From assembly GCA_018266355.1 (NCBI GenBank), contig JAFEAP010000015.1:1-64000 (forward strand): DNA of 64,000 bases, given 5' to 3'. Positions 47,640-55,689 of the stretch are shown here, one piece after another (position 1 is the first letter of the stretch; each line of letters begins with the position of its first letter). Made by a program: the position numbers and the translations under genes. Source of the DNA: Bdellovibrionales bacterium. GTDB taxonomy: Bacteria; Bdellovibrionota; UBA1018. Under the pieces are notes generated by a model that did not search any database, had not been told where the DNA came from, and saw nothing but the letters and a program-made list of their open reading frames with translations.

Positions 47640-48686
47640 ATGGCCTCATTCAAGGAAATCCATTTCACGCCCGCCGAATTCGCGGCGATCGCGAAGATCG
47701 ATAAATCGCTCGTGCCCGAACTCGAATCGTCGGGGCGGCTCACCGTCACTCGCAAAAAGGTCGGCAACGTCGACCGGAAGATGATCTCTCTCGAGGACAT
47801 GCAAGCGTACTTCCGGAACCTCCGGGAAAGCGCGAACGGCATCGGCGCGATGTCGGCCGGTCCCCAAATTCCGATCGAAGCTTCCGACATCGAATCGGTC
47901 GCCGCGGCGACCGGCTTCGTTCCTGAAGCGCCGAGTCATAAAATCCAGATGTTTTATAATGTGAAAGGCGGCACGGGGAAGTCCACGCTCACGGCGCAGT
48001 ACGTCATGCGCGCGGCGATGATGGGTTACCGCGTACTCGCGATCGACCTCGACGGCCAAGGACACCTTTCGGTGAACCTCGACGTCCTCGACGGTCACGA
48101 GCGGCCCACGATTTACGACGTTTTGATCAACGACCTCCCTCTCCAAGACGCGATCATGTCGGTCGCCCCCGGTCTCGACCTCGTCCCGGCGAACCTCGGC
48201 CTCTGTAACATCGAGATCCCTCTGAATAACAAGGCGCGTCGTGAATACCGTCTCGGGGAAGCGATCAAAAAGATCGAAAACCAGTACGACCTCATCGTCG
48301 CCGATACGAACCCGGCCGCATCGATCCTGAACGGATCGATGCTCGTGGCTTCGAATCTCGTGAACGTCGTCTGTTCGACGAACCCGCTCTCGTTCCACGG
48401 GATGTCGCTCGTCATGTCGACGATCGACGAAATGCAACGCGAGTTCCAACGCGACCTCACGGTGAAGATCATCCCGAACATGTACGACAACCGCGAAGTC
48501 ATCTCGCAGGAAGTCCTCGGAGAACTCCGTTCGCAGTTCGCGGACTTCTGCACGAAGACGGTGATGAATCGCGCGGCCGACATGAACGAAGCGACCAAAC
48601 GTAGGACGACCGTGTGGGACGTGAACCCGAAAGGCGTCGCCGCCCAAGACGTGAACTCGCTTACCGAAGAACTGACCTCCACCTAA
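47640..48686 (+). CDS. parA: ParA-type partition ATPase with N-terminal helix-turn-helix
   Basis: The 348-residue product has a deviant Walker A motif (VKGGTGKSTL near residue 108), LAIDLDGQGHLS (A' box) and VADTNPA (Walker B region), typical of ParA partition ATPases. About 100 residues precede it, including FTPAEFAAIAKIDKSLVPEL and VDRKMISLEDMQAYF, resembling the MerR-like DNA-binding domain of type Ia ParA proteins of plasmids and secondary replicons, which repress their own promoter. ATG 47640 has AAGGAAGG nine bases upstream; ATG 47598 is also in frame. parB follows after 10 bases. A copy of the par-region palindrome lies inside the gene. Confidence 0.88.
   Translation: MASFKEIHFTPAEFAAIAKIDKSLVPELESSGRLTVTRKKVGNVDRKMISLEDMQAYFRNLRESANGIGAMSAGPQIPIEASDIESVAAATGFVPEAPSHKIQMFYNVKGGTGKSTLTAQYVMRAAMMGYRVLAIDLDGQGHLSVNLDVLDGHERPTIYDVLINDLPLQDAIMSVAPGLDLVPANLGLCNIEIPLNNKARREYRLGEAIKKIENQYDLIVADTNPAASILNGSMLVASNLVNVVCSTNPLSFHGMSLVMSTIDEMQREFQRDLTVKIIPNMYDNREVISQEVLGELRSQFADFCTKTVMNRAADMNEATKRRTTVWDVNPKGVAAQDVNSLTEELTST
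47896..47913. repeat. par-region palindrome copy 5
   Basis: An exact copy of CGGTCGCCGCGGCGACCG within the parA codons for SVAAATG, between the N-terminal domain and the Walker A motif. Confidence 0.6.
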
Positions 48687-48696
48687 AGGAATAGAC

Positions 48697-49611
48697 ATGA
48701 GCAGCGAAAAAGAAACGAAACCCGAAGGCTCCAAGATCAAGACGCGCGAAGGAAGCGGGTACCTGAAGCAACTCTACTCCACCGCGCGGGTCACCGCGGG
48801 AAGCACGCACTCGCACCTGAAAAACCTCACGACGTTCATGATCAACTTCGTTCCGGTCGACAAGGTCGACGCGTCGGAACTGCAGGTCCGCACGCACTTC
48901 GAAGACAGCGAACTCGAAGTCCTCGCGAACTCGATCAAACTTCACGGCGTGCTCCAGCCGATCCTCGTCGTCCAAGACGGCGACCGTTACAAAGTCGTGG
49001 CCGGCGAACGCCGTCTCCGCGCTTCGAAACTCGCGGGGATGGACCGGATCCCGGCGCGCGTGCTGGCGACCGACGACAAGGCCACGCACGAAATCGCGCT
49101 TCGCGAGAACCTCGATCGCGTCGATCTCCATCCGATCGAAGAAGGCGAAGGATACGTTTCGCTCCTCGAAGCGGGCGCGTACTCGTCGCACGACACGATC
49201 GCGAAGGCCTTCCTGAAACCGAAGTCGCGCATCACCGAATGCATCGGATTCACGAAGCTTCCCGCCGAGACGAAGGAAGAGCTGATGAAGCGCGGGCTGA
49301 AAAACCGAGCCCTCCTCCGCCAACTCCTCTCCGTCGACGTCTCGAAGCACGCGGCGATGATCGAAGAAGCCTCGTCGAAGGAAGAGGTCCTCCTCGATGC
49401 GGCGGGCGTTCCGCTCACCGGAGAAGCGGCCGCGAAGGCGAAGGCCGAGCGCGCCGCCCCGAAACCCTTCGAGTTCAAGTTCGACGACAAAGGACTCTCC
49501 GTTCCGGGGTTCAAGTGGAAGTCGGCCGACTCGCGGGAGAAGCTCTCCGCCTACGCCGACAACCTGAAAAAACTCCTCGAGCAAATCGAAGACAAACTCA
49601 CCCAGCCTTAA
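48697..49611 (+). CDS. parB: ParB-family partition protein
   Basis: The 304-residue product has a ParB/Srx fold with FEDSELEVLANSIKLHGVLQPILV and GERRLRASKLAGM (the GERRxRA box, near residue 103). The helix-turn-helix region follows, starting at ALRENLDRVDLHPIEEGEG. Later residues form an alanine- and lysine-rich stretch and a C-terminal helix (SREKLSAYADNLKKLLEQIE) that may dimerise. It should bind centromere sites and load onto DNA with CTP. The obvious candidate sites are the palindromes around parA. Its TAA shares the bases TTAA with the stop of the convergent protease gene. Confidence 0.9.
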   Translation: MSSEKETKPEGSKIKTREGSGYLKQLYSTARVTAGSTHSHLKNLTTFMINFVPVDKVDASELQVRTHFEDSELEVLANSIKLHGVLQPILVVQDGDRYKVVAGERRLRASKLAGMDRIPARVLATDDKATHEIALRENLDRVDLHPIEEGEGYVSLLEAGAYSSHDTIAKAFLKPKSRITECIGFTKLPAETKEELMKRGLKNRALLRQLLSVDVSKHAAMIEEASSKEEVLLDAAGVPLTGEAAAKAKAERAAPKPFEFKFDDKGLSVPGFKWKSADSREKLSAYADNLKKLLEQIEDKLTQP

Positions 49612-50849
49612 GGGCGGGAAGAATCGAAGCCTCCGGCGTCGTACGACGTCGGGGGCTTTTTCTTTTTCTTGAGTCCATCCATGTAATCGCCGACGGGATC
49701 GCCGTCGAGCCACGACTGGGCGGCGAAATCCTTGAAGATCGATACCCACTTCATCTTCATCGGCGATTTCCGATAATCGGTGTCCTCGGGTTTATCGGTC
49801 TGGGGAAGTTCGTAAAGCGCGCGAATCCCGAAACGGTCGCCGCGAGTCGGTCCGATCGGGAATCCGGTCGACTCGATGAACGGGCATTGACCGAGCACGC
49901 GCTTCATCGCCGGGCGATCGGCCTCGGGTAAGCGGTTCAGGAGCTTCATCGACTTCGACCAGGCGCAAACGAAACGCGCGCGTTCGTACCAATCCACCAT
50001 GTCGTGGCGGCAGTAATTCATGATCGAAAAAAGATCGAACGGCGTTCCGAATCGATCGAGCTCGGGCGTCTTGCCGTCGATGGGCGCGGTCGAGGAAGTC
50101 TCCTTCCGGTAAGCGCTCGAAAACGTCCAGCAAAACGGGACGTCCTTCGGCTCGGGCGCGTCCTTACGCGTATCCTCGTGGACGAGTCCGAAGAGGTGAC
50201 CGAACTCGTGAATGAGCGTGATCTTCAGGTGGTCTTGGACGAGAGTTTCCGACATTTTCGCGTAAGCGTCTTCGAACGCCTCGCGTTTGGTCGCGGATTT
50301 CTTCCCGAGCTTACGGAGCTTTTCGAGGAACCAGTCGTTCTTTACCCCCGTGATCGTGCGAGTCGAGGTCAAATTGAAGGCGATCATCGAGAAGTCGAAC
50401 GCGCCGACCGAAATCGTCGCGACATGGTCGTCGCCGATGCTCGAAAACCCGAAATTGATCGATCCGTCCTTGAATTCGAACCCGTCCGCGATCAGGACGT
50501 CGAATTTCTCGAGACCTTTTCCCTTCGCCGGACAATCGACGAAATCGGCGAGTTTGATCCCGGTCAGTTCTTCCGAATAGTTCGCGCCGAGCAGGTTACG
50601 AATCGTGTTCCGACGGACGTCCGAGGTGCGATCGAGCTTCGGTCGCGAAACGACGCCGAGAAAAGTCGAGCTCGCCATCACGGAAGGGTCGTTCAACCAA
50701 CACACGTGCAAGACCTTTTTTTTCCAGACGCGGGCCGGGTCGCCGATCGAGAAAAATTCAGCGCGGGCAACGATCGAGTTCGCGCAGGAAACCGCGAGGA
50801 CGAGACCCGCGAAGAAGGATATCAGCGCTCGCGATCGGGAGCGGTTCAA
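49608..50849 (-). CDS. secreted metzincin-like zinc metalloprotease
   Basis: The 413-residue product has a signal peptide (LISFFAGLVLAVSCANSIVA). The zinc site HEFGHLFGLVHE near residue 213 fits HExxHxxGxxH, and SIMNYC about 60 residues later provides the metzincin Met-turn. Five or more cysteines in the mature part suggest disulphides. It is probably an exported endopeptidase. The start is TTG 50849, overlapping the desaturase stop (TTGA) and leaving an intact signal peptide; no nearer ATG or GTG would. The paralogue at 52189 lies on the other side of the desaturase gene. Confidence 0.78.
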   Translation of the reverse strand: MNRSRSRALISFFAGLVLAVSCANSIVARAEFFSIGDPARVWKKKVLHVCWLNDPSVMASSTFLGVVSRPKLDRTSDVRRNTIRNLLGANYSEELTGIKLADFVDCPAKGKGLEKFDVLIADGFEFKDGSINFGFSSIGDDHVATISVGAFDFSMIAFNLTSTRTITGVKNDWFLEKLRKLGKKSATKREAFEDAYAKMSETLVQDHLKITLIHEFGHLFGLVHEDTRKDAPEPKDVPFCWTFSSAYRKETSSTAPIDGKTPELDRFGTPFDLFSIMNYCRHDMVDWYERARFVCAWSKSMKLLNRLPEADRPAMKRVLGQCPFIESTGFPIGPTRGDRFGIRALYELPQTDKPEDTDYRKSPMKMKWVSIFKDFAAQSWLDGDPVGDYMDGLKKKKKPPTSYDAGGFDSSRP

Positions 50850-52144
50850 GAAGCACCCCGTTTTCGGGAAGCGAGCGGTTTCGCAATCCGAAGGCCCGGG
50901 CGTACCGGACGCGGACGCGCGCGCTTGATCGTCTTCGGATCGACGCCCATATTTCTCAAGTGACGAAGGTGCGCGACGAAAAGCCCCGGCAACGTCGAAA
51001 CGACGTAAGGCATACCGAATTCCTTCGCCGTTTCGGTGAGGATCGGAGCGAGCGCCGGATAATGGATCGAGCTGACCTTCGGCAGAAGATGATGGATTAC
51101 GTGCGAATTGAATCCGCCGAGGAGCGTGTTCGCGATACGCGATCCCGGATAGAAATCCGCGGTGGTGAGAAACTGGTGGCGAACGAACGAGTGCTCGAGC
51201 TTCGGATCGACTTTCACGTCGTAGAAGGAAACGAAGTCGTTGATGTGGGACGAGAAGAGCGTGAAGGCGACGTAAAGCGAGAGCACGAGGTGCATCGCGA
51301 GGAACCCCACGAGGACTTCCTTCCACGTGAACGGGGAAACGAGCATCGGGATCGCGAGCGCGTAGCCGAAATAAGCGACCTTCACGAACGCCAGCTCGGC
51401 GACGCGGACTCGCGAAAGCCTGATTTCGACGGCGTCGTTCAGGACGCCTTCTTTCAGTACGCGCCAATCGCGAATGACCGCCCAGAGAAGCGTGTAAACG
51501 GTGTAAAGAGGGAACGCGTACCAATGCTGGAACCGGTGCATCGGCCGCCACTCGGTACCCGCGTGAATCCGCAGGACGCCGCCCGCGTCGACCCCGACGT
51601 CCTCGTGCGCGACGTTCGTCTTGTAGTGGTGGGATTTGTTATGGCCGAGATCCCAGAAATGGGCGTAGAGACCGAGCTGGTTCATCGAAACCCAGAACAG
51701 CGCCCGGTTCACCCACTTCGCCTTCGCGAACGTGAAGTGGCTCGCGTCGTGAGAAATATTCAAAGCGTTGCACGTACCGAAAAAACCCATCCCGAGGGCG
51801 AGAAAAAGTCCGGTGCGCGGGGATACTCCGCCGAAGACGATGGTCGCCCAGGCCGCCCAATAAGCGGCGAAGAAAAACGCGGCTTTCGCCCACATGGCCC
51901 CGTTCGCAAAGCGCTTTTTACCGGTCTTCCGGAAATACGCGTCCACGCGCGCGTTCAGCACCGAGAAAAATTCGCGATCGAGATCGTTGTTAAAGCGCAC
52001 CGACTTCACCCGGTTAAGGTTAGCGAAAAGAGTGCCGTTCTTCGGGAGTCCGCCGCGCGTTTTACCGGGGGGCCGCGGGAGAGGACCGTCCAGTCCGAAT
52101 CGAGGTGACGAACCTTTTGACAGCCGGGAAAGGTCTTCCCGCAT
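50846..52144 (-). CDS. membrane fatty acid desaturase
   Basis: The 432-residue product is a front-end or linoleoyl-CoA-type desaturase. The three histidine boxes are HDASH, HNKSHH and HVIHH, separated by four hydrophobic segments such as FFFAAYWAAWATIVF and VGFLAMHLVLSLYVAFTLF, as required for the di-iron centre at the cytoplasmic membrane face. It inserts a double bond into membrane or CoA-bound acyl chains with an electron donor encoded elsewhere. It is coupled to the downstream protease gene by TTGA. A shorter start within the first 45 residues is possible. Confidence 0.85.
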   Translation of the reverse strand: MREDLSRLSKGSSPRFGLDGPLPRPPGKTRGGLPKNGTLFANLNRVKSVRFNNDLDREFFSVLNARVDAYFRKTGKKRFANGAMWAKAAFFFAAYWAAWATIVFGGVSPRTGLFLALGMGFFGTCNALNISHDASHFTFAKAKWVNRALFWVSMNQLGLYAHFWDLGHNKSHHYKTNVAHEDVGVDAGGVLRIHAGTEWRPMHRFQHWYAFPLYTVYTLLWAVIRDWRVLKEGVLNDAVEIRLSRVRVAELAFVKVAYFGYALAIPMLVSPFTWKEVLVGFLAMHLVLSLYVAFTLFSSHINDFVSFYDVKVDPKLEHSFVRHQFLTTADFYPGSRIANTLLGGFNSHVIHHLLPKVSSIHYPALAPILTETAKEFGMPYVVSTLPGLFVAHLRHLRNMGVDPKTIKRARPRPVRPGLRIAKPLASRKRGAS

Positions 52145-52188
52145 ATAAGAGAGAAGCGCTGGCCGCGGAATTGCTCTGTTAAGCCCTT

Positions 52189-53310
52189 ATGAGATTACGC
52201 CGCCGTACCCGTACCGCGATCGGTTTCGTCCTACTCACGGTTTCGCTCACGGGCGGCGCCTCGATCGGCTACTCGAAACGCGGGTGGGACTCGGGCTCCG
52301 TACGGACGTGCTGGACCTCCGACTTGCGGCGTTTCTCGAAAGAAGTTTCGTCCGTTTATCTGTACGCGACTCGCGCGGGCTTGCCGACCGCCGAGCAGTC
52401 CGAAGAAATCCGCAAGTGGGTCGACGCCGCCTATAATCGGTCGCGCGTAGGCGTGGAAATGACCGGATTTTCGGTCTGCGACGAAAACTCGCCCGTCGAC
52501 GCCCTCCTCGTTTACGACGCCGATCTCTCGGCGACGGATCCCGATCCGAAAGCTGTAGGAAAGAGCCGCGGCGTCGCGTCCCCTGGGGACTTCAGCGTTT
52601 CGGGTTCGTGGATGAATCGGCTGACTTCGATCGCGACCCAGAAAAAAATCGAAAGCGGGCTCGGGCTGAACTGGTCCGGAACGACGGCGGACATCCGCGA
52701 GATCCAATCCCAGATGAAGAAAGCGCTCACCTACCGACTTCCTCCCGGGAAACGGAATCGAAAGGACTTGGTCGAAATCTACGCGGCGTTCGCGAACGGA
52801 GTCGAAGACGACATCCGCCACTGGACCGTGCTGCACGAGTTCGGTCACCTCTCCGGCCTCCTGCACGAAGAGCGACGCAAAGAAACCGCGAACGAGCAGC
52901 CGGGATTCTGCGGCGCGGGGGCCGGCGATCGCATGCTGGAAGGTACGGCGGCGAACACCGAATCCACCTTCGGAACGGCGTTCGATCCGTTTTCCGTAAT
53001 GAACTACTGCCGGAAGAACATGCAGATCCTCTATCACAAGGCCGTCCTCGTCTGCGCGATCGGGGAAGACCTTCGCGACGGTTTCTCCTACCTCGGCGAG
53101 AATCCGGCTTCGCTCGATCCGCTCCTGAAGGAATGCGACTTCATCCGCCAAACCCCGTTCCCGGTCGACCTCACCCCGCGCGACGTCGCGGGACTGCGGA
53201 ACCTCTACCTCGGCGAGACTCCGACCGGCGTGGCGAGAGATTTCCGCGAATCCGACGTCGAGAAGAAGTGGCTCGAAATCTTCCTTTGGACCGACCGCCT
53301 GCACTTCTGA
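52189..53310 (+). CDS. secreted metzincin-like zinc metalloprotease (paralogue)
   Basis: The 373-residue product has an arginine-rich signal peptide (IGFVLLTVSLTGGASIGYS), the zinc motif HEFGHLSGLLHE near residue 216, and SVMNYC about 52 residues later as the Met-turn. Spacing, FDPFSVMNYCRKNM and the C-terminal ECDFIRQTPFPVDLTPRD match the protease at 49608 (FDLFSIMNYCRHDM, QCPFIESTGFPIGPTRGD). The two are therefore paralogues on either side of the desaturase. It is transcribed divergently from the desaturase across a 44-bp spacer. Confidence 0.78.
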   Translation: MRLRRRTRTAIGFVLLTVSLTGGASIGYSKRGWDSGSVRTCWTSDLRRFSKEVSSVYLYATRAGLPTAEQSEEIRKWVDAAYNRSRVGVEMTGFSVCDENSPVDALLVYDADLSATDPDPKAVGKSRGVASPGDFSVSGSWMNRLTSIATQKKIESGLGLNWSGTTADIREIQSQMKKALTYRLPPGKRNRKDLVEIYAAFANGVEDDIRHWTVLHEFGHLSGLLHEERRKETANEQPGFCGAGAGDRMLEGTAANTESTFGTAFDPFSVMNYCRKNMQILYHKAVLVCAIGEDLRDGFSYLGENPASLDPLLKECDFIRQTPFPVDLTPRDVAGLRNLYLGETPTGVARDFRESDVEKKWLEIFLWTDRLHF

Positions 53311-53311
53311 T

Positions 53312-54208
53312 TCAGCAGGCGTCCATCCCGCTGAACCAGATCTCGCCGATCCGCGCGGGATCGAGCGTGCGAAGCCGGAATTGCGCGAGCGCCTCGACGG
53401 CGGCGACCTCGGAGCCCTCGATCTTCCATCGACGAAGGAGTTCCGGATGCGCGAGCCATTCGAGCGCGGGATACCGCTCCTGAAGCAGACGAAGGAGCAC
53501 GAGGCAAGCCGCCGGCTCCCCGTCGATTTCGTGGATCAAGTTCGGCAGATCGATCCCCCGGTTCCACCCGACGTACGCCAGACATTTCCCGTCGATCCAG
53601 AGCGTGCGCCACTCGACGTTCGGATGGCGCGAAAGCCAGAGAAGATCCCCGTCTTGGTACCGAAGTCCCGACTTCCGGGCGAGGAAGTGCGCTCCGATTT
53701 CGCTATCCCACCCCGAACGAAACTCGTATCCGGCGAGCGCGGGTTTTTCGAATCGGAGCGAGGCGATCGGGACGCGGATCTGGTTCCCGCCGAACTCGAA
53801 CTTCCTCCGTCGATAGAGCGGGCTATCGGAACCCCAAAGCGCGAGTCCGCCGACTCCGCGCCGATCGGCTTCGTGGATCGCGAGCGCGAGCGCTTCGGCG
53901 CCGTAACCGCGGCGGGCGAAATCCGGGTGGGTCGCCACCGCGCCGATCAATCCGAAGCGCGCGTCGGTTCCGTCGGCGAATCGGTAGTCGGCGAATCGGA
54001 GAGAAGCCGTCGAAACGAGGCGTGGGCCGTGGAATCCTCCGACCTGGTGGCGATTCCCGGCCGGCACGATCTCGGGGTCCCAGACCGGAAAGTCGGCGAG
54101 ATAGGACGCGGGGGCCGAGAGGCCGAACGCCCGGTCTAATAATAGAGAGAAGTCTCGGCGATCCGCGGGGGCTAAGACTCGCCAGGTGAGAGGGATGCCG
54201 GCGCCCAT
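53312..54208 (-). CDS. GNAT-family N-acetyltransferase
   Basis: The 298-residue product has an N-terminal GNAT domain. LIGAVATHPDFARRGYGAEA carries the acetyl-CoA pyrophosphate loop (R/QxxGxG/A, here ARRGYGA), and GGLALWGSDSPLYRRRKFEFGG is the following strand-helix. A second domain fills the C-terminal half. The acceptor is unknown. It converges on the protease gene with a 1-base gap. Confidence 0.78.
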   Translation of the reverse strand: MGAGIPLTWRVLAPADRRDFSLLLDRAFGLSAPASYLADFPVWDPEIVPAGNRHQVGGFHGPRLVSTASLRFADYRFADGTDARFGLIGAVATHPDFARRGYGAEALALAIHEADRRGVGGLALWGSDSPLYRRRKFEFGGNQIRVPIASLRFEKPALAGYEFRSGWDSEIGAHFLARKSGLRYQDGDLLWLSRHPNVEWRTLWIDGKCLAYVGWNRGIDLPNLIHEIDGEPAACLVLLRLLQERYPALEWLAHPELLRRWKIEGSEVAAVEALAQFRLRTLDPARIGEIWFSGMDAC

Positions 54209-54302
54209 CTCTATACACTAACTCAATATCCGGGGGTGTTCGACCGATCCGTAAAGTAAGAGCGGTGGGTCTGCCAAACCACTGACGCTAAAGGAGCCAT
54301 GA

Positions 54303-54599
54303 ATGAGCAAGAAAAAAGGGAAGTTCGACCTGAACGAATTCGTCAAAAACGGAACGGTGAAAGACGGCCAGGATCTCTTCTTCGTGTCTAATCCGAAGAT
54401 GACCTGCAAAATCACCAAGCAACCGAACGGCGAATTCAAGGTCGTCTCGAACGGCGAAACCCTGACGATCCACGCCTTCGCTACGAAGTGCCTCGGAATG
54501 GATCCGCCGGACCACGCCACGAAGTGGGTCCGCACCGAAAAGGGCGTCACCCTCTATGATATCTGGCACGCGGAAGACGATTACTCTTACGCGGCTTAG
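54303..54599 (+). CDS. small RAMA-like domain protein
   Basis: The 98-residue product resembles a stand-alone RAMA (modified-DNA reader) domain. FVKNGTVKDGQDLFF, then MTCKITKQPNGEFKV, TLTIHAFATKCLG and a final LYDIW parallel the RAMA pattern of a G(x)L-PGD strand, an A-V-DG strand, a small-residue helix and a closing aromatic. The match was judged by eye and could be wrong. AAAGGAG lies upstream of the ATG. Its TAG stop lies within the 5' end of a 59-nt repeated element, and a strong terminator follows, so it is monocistronic. Confidence 0.55.
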   Translation: MSKKKGKFDLNEFVKNGTVKDGQDLFFVSNPKMTCKITKQPNGEFKVVSNGETLTIHAFATKCLGMDPPDHATKWVRTEKGVTLYDIWHAEDDYSYAA

Positions 54600-54656
54600 A
54601 ACAGTTCCGCCCCTGCGGCCCGGTCGAGCCCGGCCCTCCGGGTCGGAACCTACTTA
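54598..54656 (+). ncRNA. 59-nt structured repeat element, copy 1
   Basis: This 59-base element matches the one at 63494-63552 at 44 positions with no gaps. It can fold into an outer stem (bases 7-12 with 47-52), a middle stem (14-16 with 43-45) and an apical hairpin (20-27 with 31-38, one mismatch here). Substitutions between copies at 11/48, 15/44 and 20/38 keep pairing. The element starts in the stop codon of the RAMA-like gene and precedes its terminator. It may be a 3'-UTR RNA structure or a dispersed DNA hairpin. Confidence 0.5.
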
Positions 54657-54659
54657 AGA

Positions 54660-54702
54660 AACGAGGCCTCCGAGAAAAAATCTCGGGGGCCTCGTTTTTT
54701 TT
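54660..54702 (+). terminator. strong Rho-independent terminator
   Basis: ACGAGGCCTCCGAGA (54661-54675) pairs with 54681-54695 around a five-A loop, with one U-G pair that fits plus-strand transcription, and is followed by eight Ts. It ends the RAMA-like gene transcript and insulates the flagellin gene. Confidence 0.9.
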
Positions 54703-54834
54703 ATTAAGGTTCTCCGCCCCGGGTCCGATGAGACACATGTAAGCGGGACGAATCTGGGCTGGATGCTCAGAGGACCCCCGGGAGTTAAATCCCTTAGGCC
54801 AAGGATAGGCCGACGGACCTTCAAGGAGGAAGGT

Positions 54835-55689
54835 ATGGGATTACGAATTAACACAAACGTACCCGCGTTGATCGCGCAAAGAAATTTGCGCAACACTCGA
54901 TCCGCGCTCGATACGACTCTCGAAAGACTGAGCTCCGGCTCCCGCATCAACCATGCGGGCGACGACGCCGCCGGTCTCGCGATCTCCGAAAGCCTTCGCG
55001 CCCAGATCCGCGGCCTGAGCCAGGCGGAGCGCAACTCTCAAGACGGTATTTCCCTCGTTCAGGTCGCCGAAGGGGCGATGAGCGAAGTCTCGAACATCCT
55101 CATCCGGCTCCGCGAACTCGGAGTCCAAGCCTCGTCCGATACCGTCGGTCCGACGGAACGCGGATTCCTCAACCTCGAATTCACGCAGCTCATCTCGGAA
55201 GTCGACCGGATCGCGAAGAGCACGACGTTCAACAACGTCCCGCTCCTCGACGGATCGGCCCAGGCCTTCGAGATCCAGATCGGAACGAGCAACAATCCGC
55301 TCACCGATCGCGTGAAGCTCTTCGAGACGGGAGCCGCCGACGTATCTTCGGTCGCGCTCGGGATGAACCTCGCGACCGTATCCGATAAGGTCAGCGCGCA
55401 GAACTCGCTCGCCTCGATCGACCAGGCGATTTCCTCGGTCACGTCGATGCGCGCGGAATTCGGCGCGCTCCAGAACCGGCTCCAGTCGGTGATCAATAAC
55501 ATCCAGGTTTCGAAAGAGAACATGGCTTCGGCCAATTCTCGGATCCGCGACGCGGACGTGGCCGAAGAGGCGACGGCGCTCACGAAGAACCAAATTCTGA
55601 TGCAGTCGGGCGTCTCGGTCTTGGGCCAGGCGAACACGACGATCAAAACGGCCCTTGGACTACTCGGAGGAGGCGGAAACATGGGTTAA
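54835..55689 (+). CDS. fliC: flagellin
   Basis: The 284-residue product has the conserved flagellin ends only: MGLRINTNVPALIAQRNL with SSGSRINHAGDDAAGLAI at the N-terminus, and LQNRLQSVINNI with MASANSRIRDADVAEE and LMQSGVSVLGQAN at the C-terminus. There is almost no variable domain, as in the short flagellins of Bdellovibrio. It is secreted by the flagellar type III apparatus and polymerises into the filament. AAGGAGGAAGGT lies just before the ATG at 54835. It ends in an unusual GLLGGGGNMG tail. The second flagellin gene is 445 bp downstream. Confidence 0.95.
   Translation: MGLRINTNVPALIAQRNLRNTRSALDTTLERLSSGSRINHAGDDAAGLAISESLRAQIRGLSQAERNSQDGISLVQVAEGAMSEVSNILIRLRELGVQASSDTVGPTERGFLNLEFTQLISEVDRIAKSTTFNNVPLLDGSAQAFEIQIGTSNNPLTDRVKLFETGAADVSSVALGMNLATVSDKVSAQNSLASIDQAISSVTSMRAEFGALQNRLQSVINNIQVSKENMASANSRIRDADVAEEATALTKNQILMQSGVSVLGQANTTIKTALGLLGGGGNMG

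Noticed and set aside
54598..54656. The 59-nt element as an integron attC site
   Set aside because: The stem-loop and position after a stop codon suggested attC, but the ends do not match RYYYAAC and GTTRRRY on either strand, only two copies were seen, and no integrase is present.
54703..54834. Sigma-28 promoter before the first flagellin (TAAA at about 54786 and GCCGAC)
   Set aside because: The spacing is about 19 bases instead of 15 and the -10 match is partial, so it is not called.
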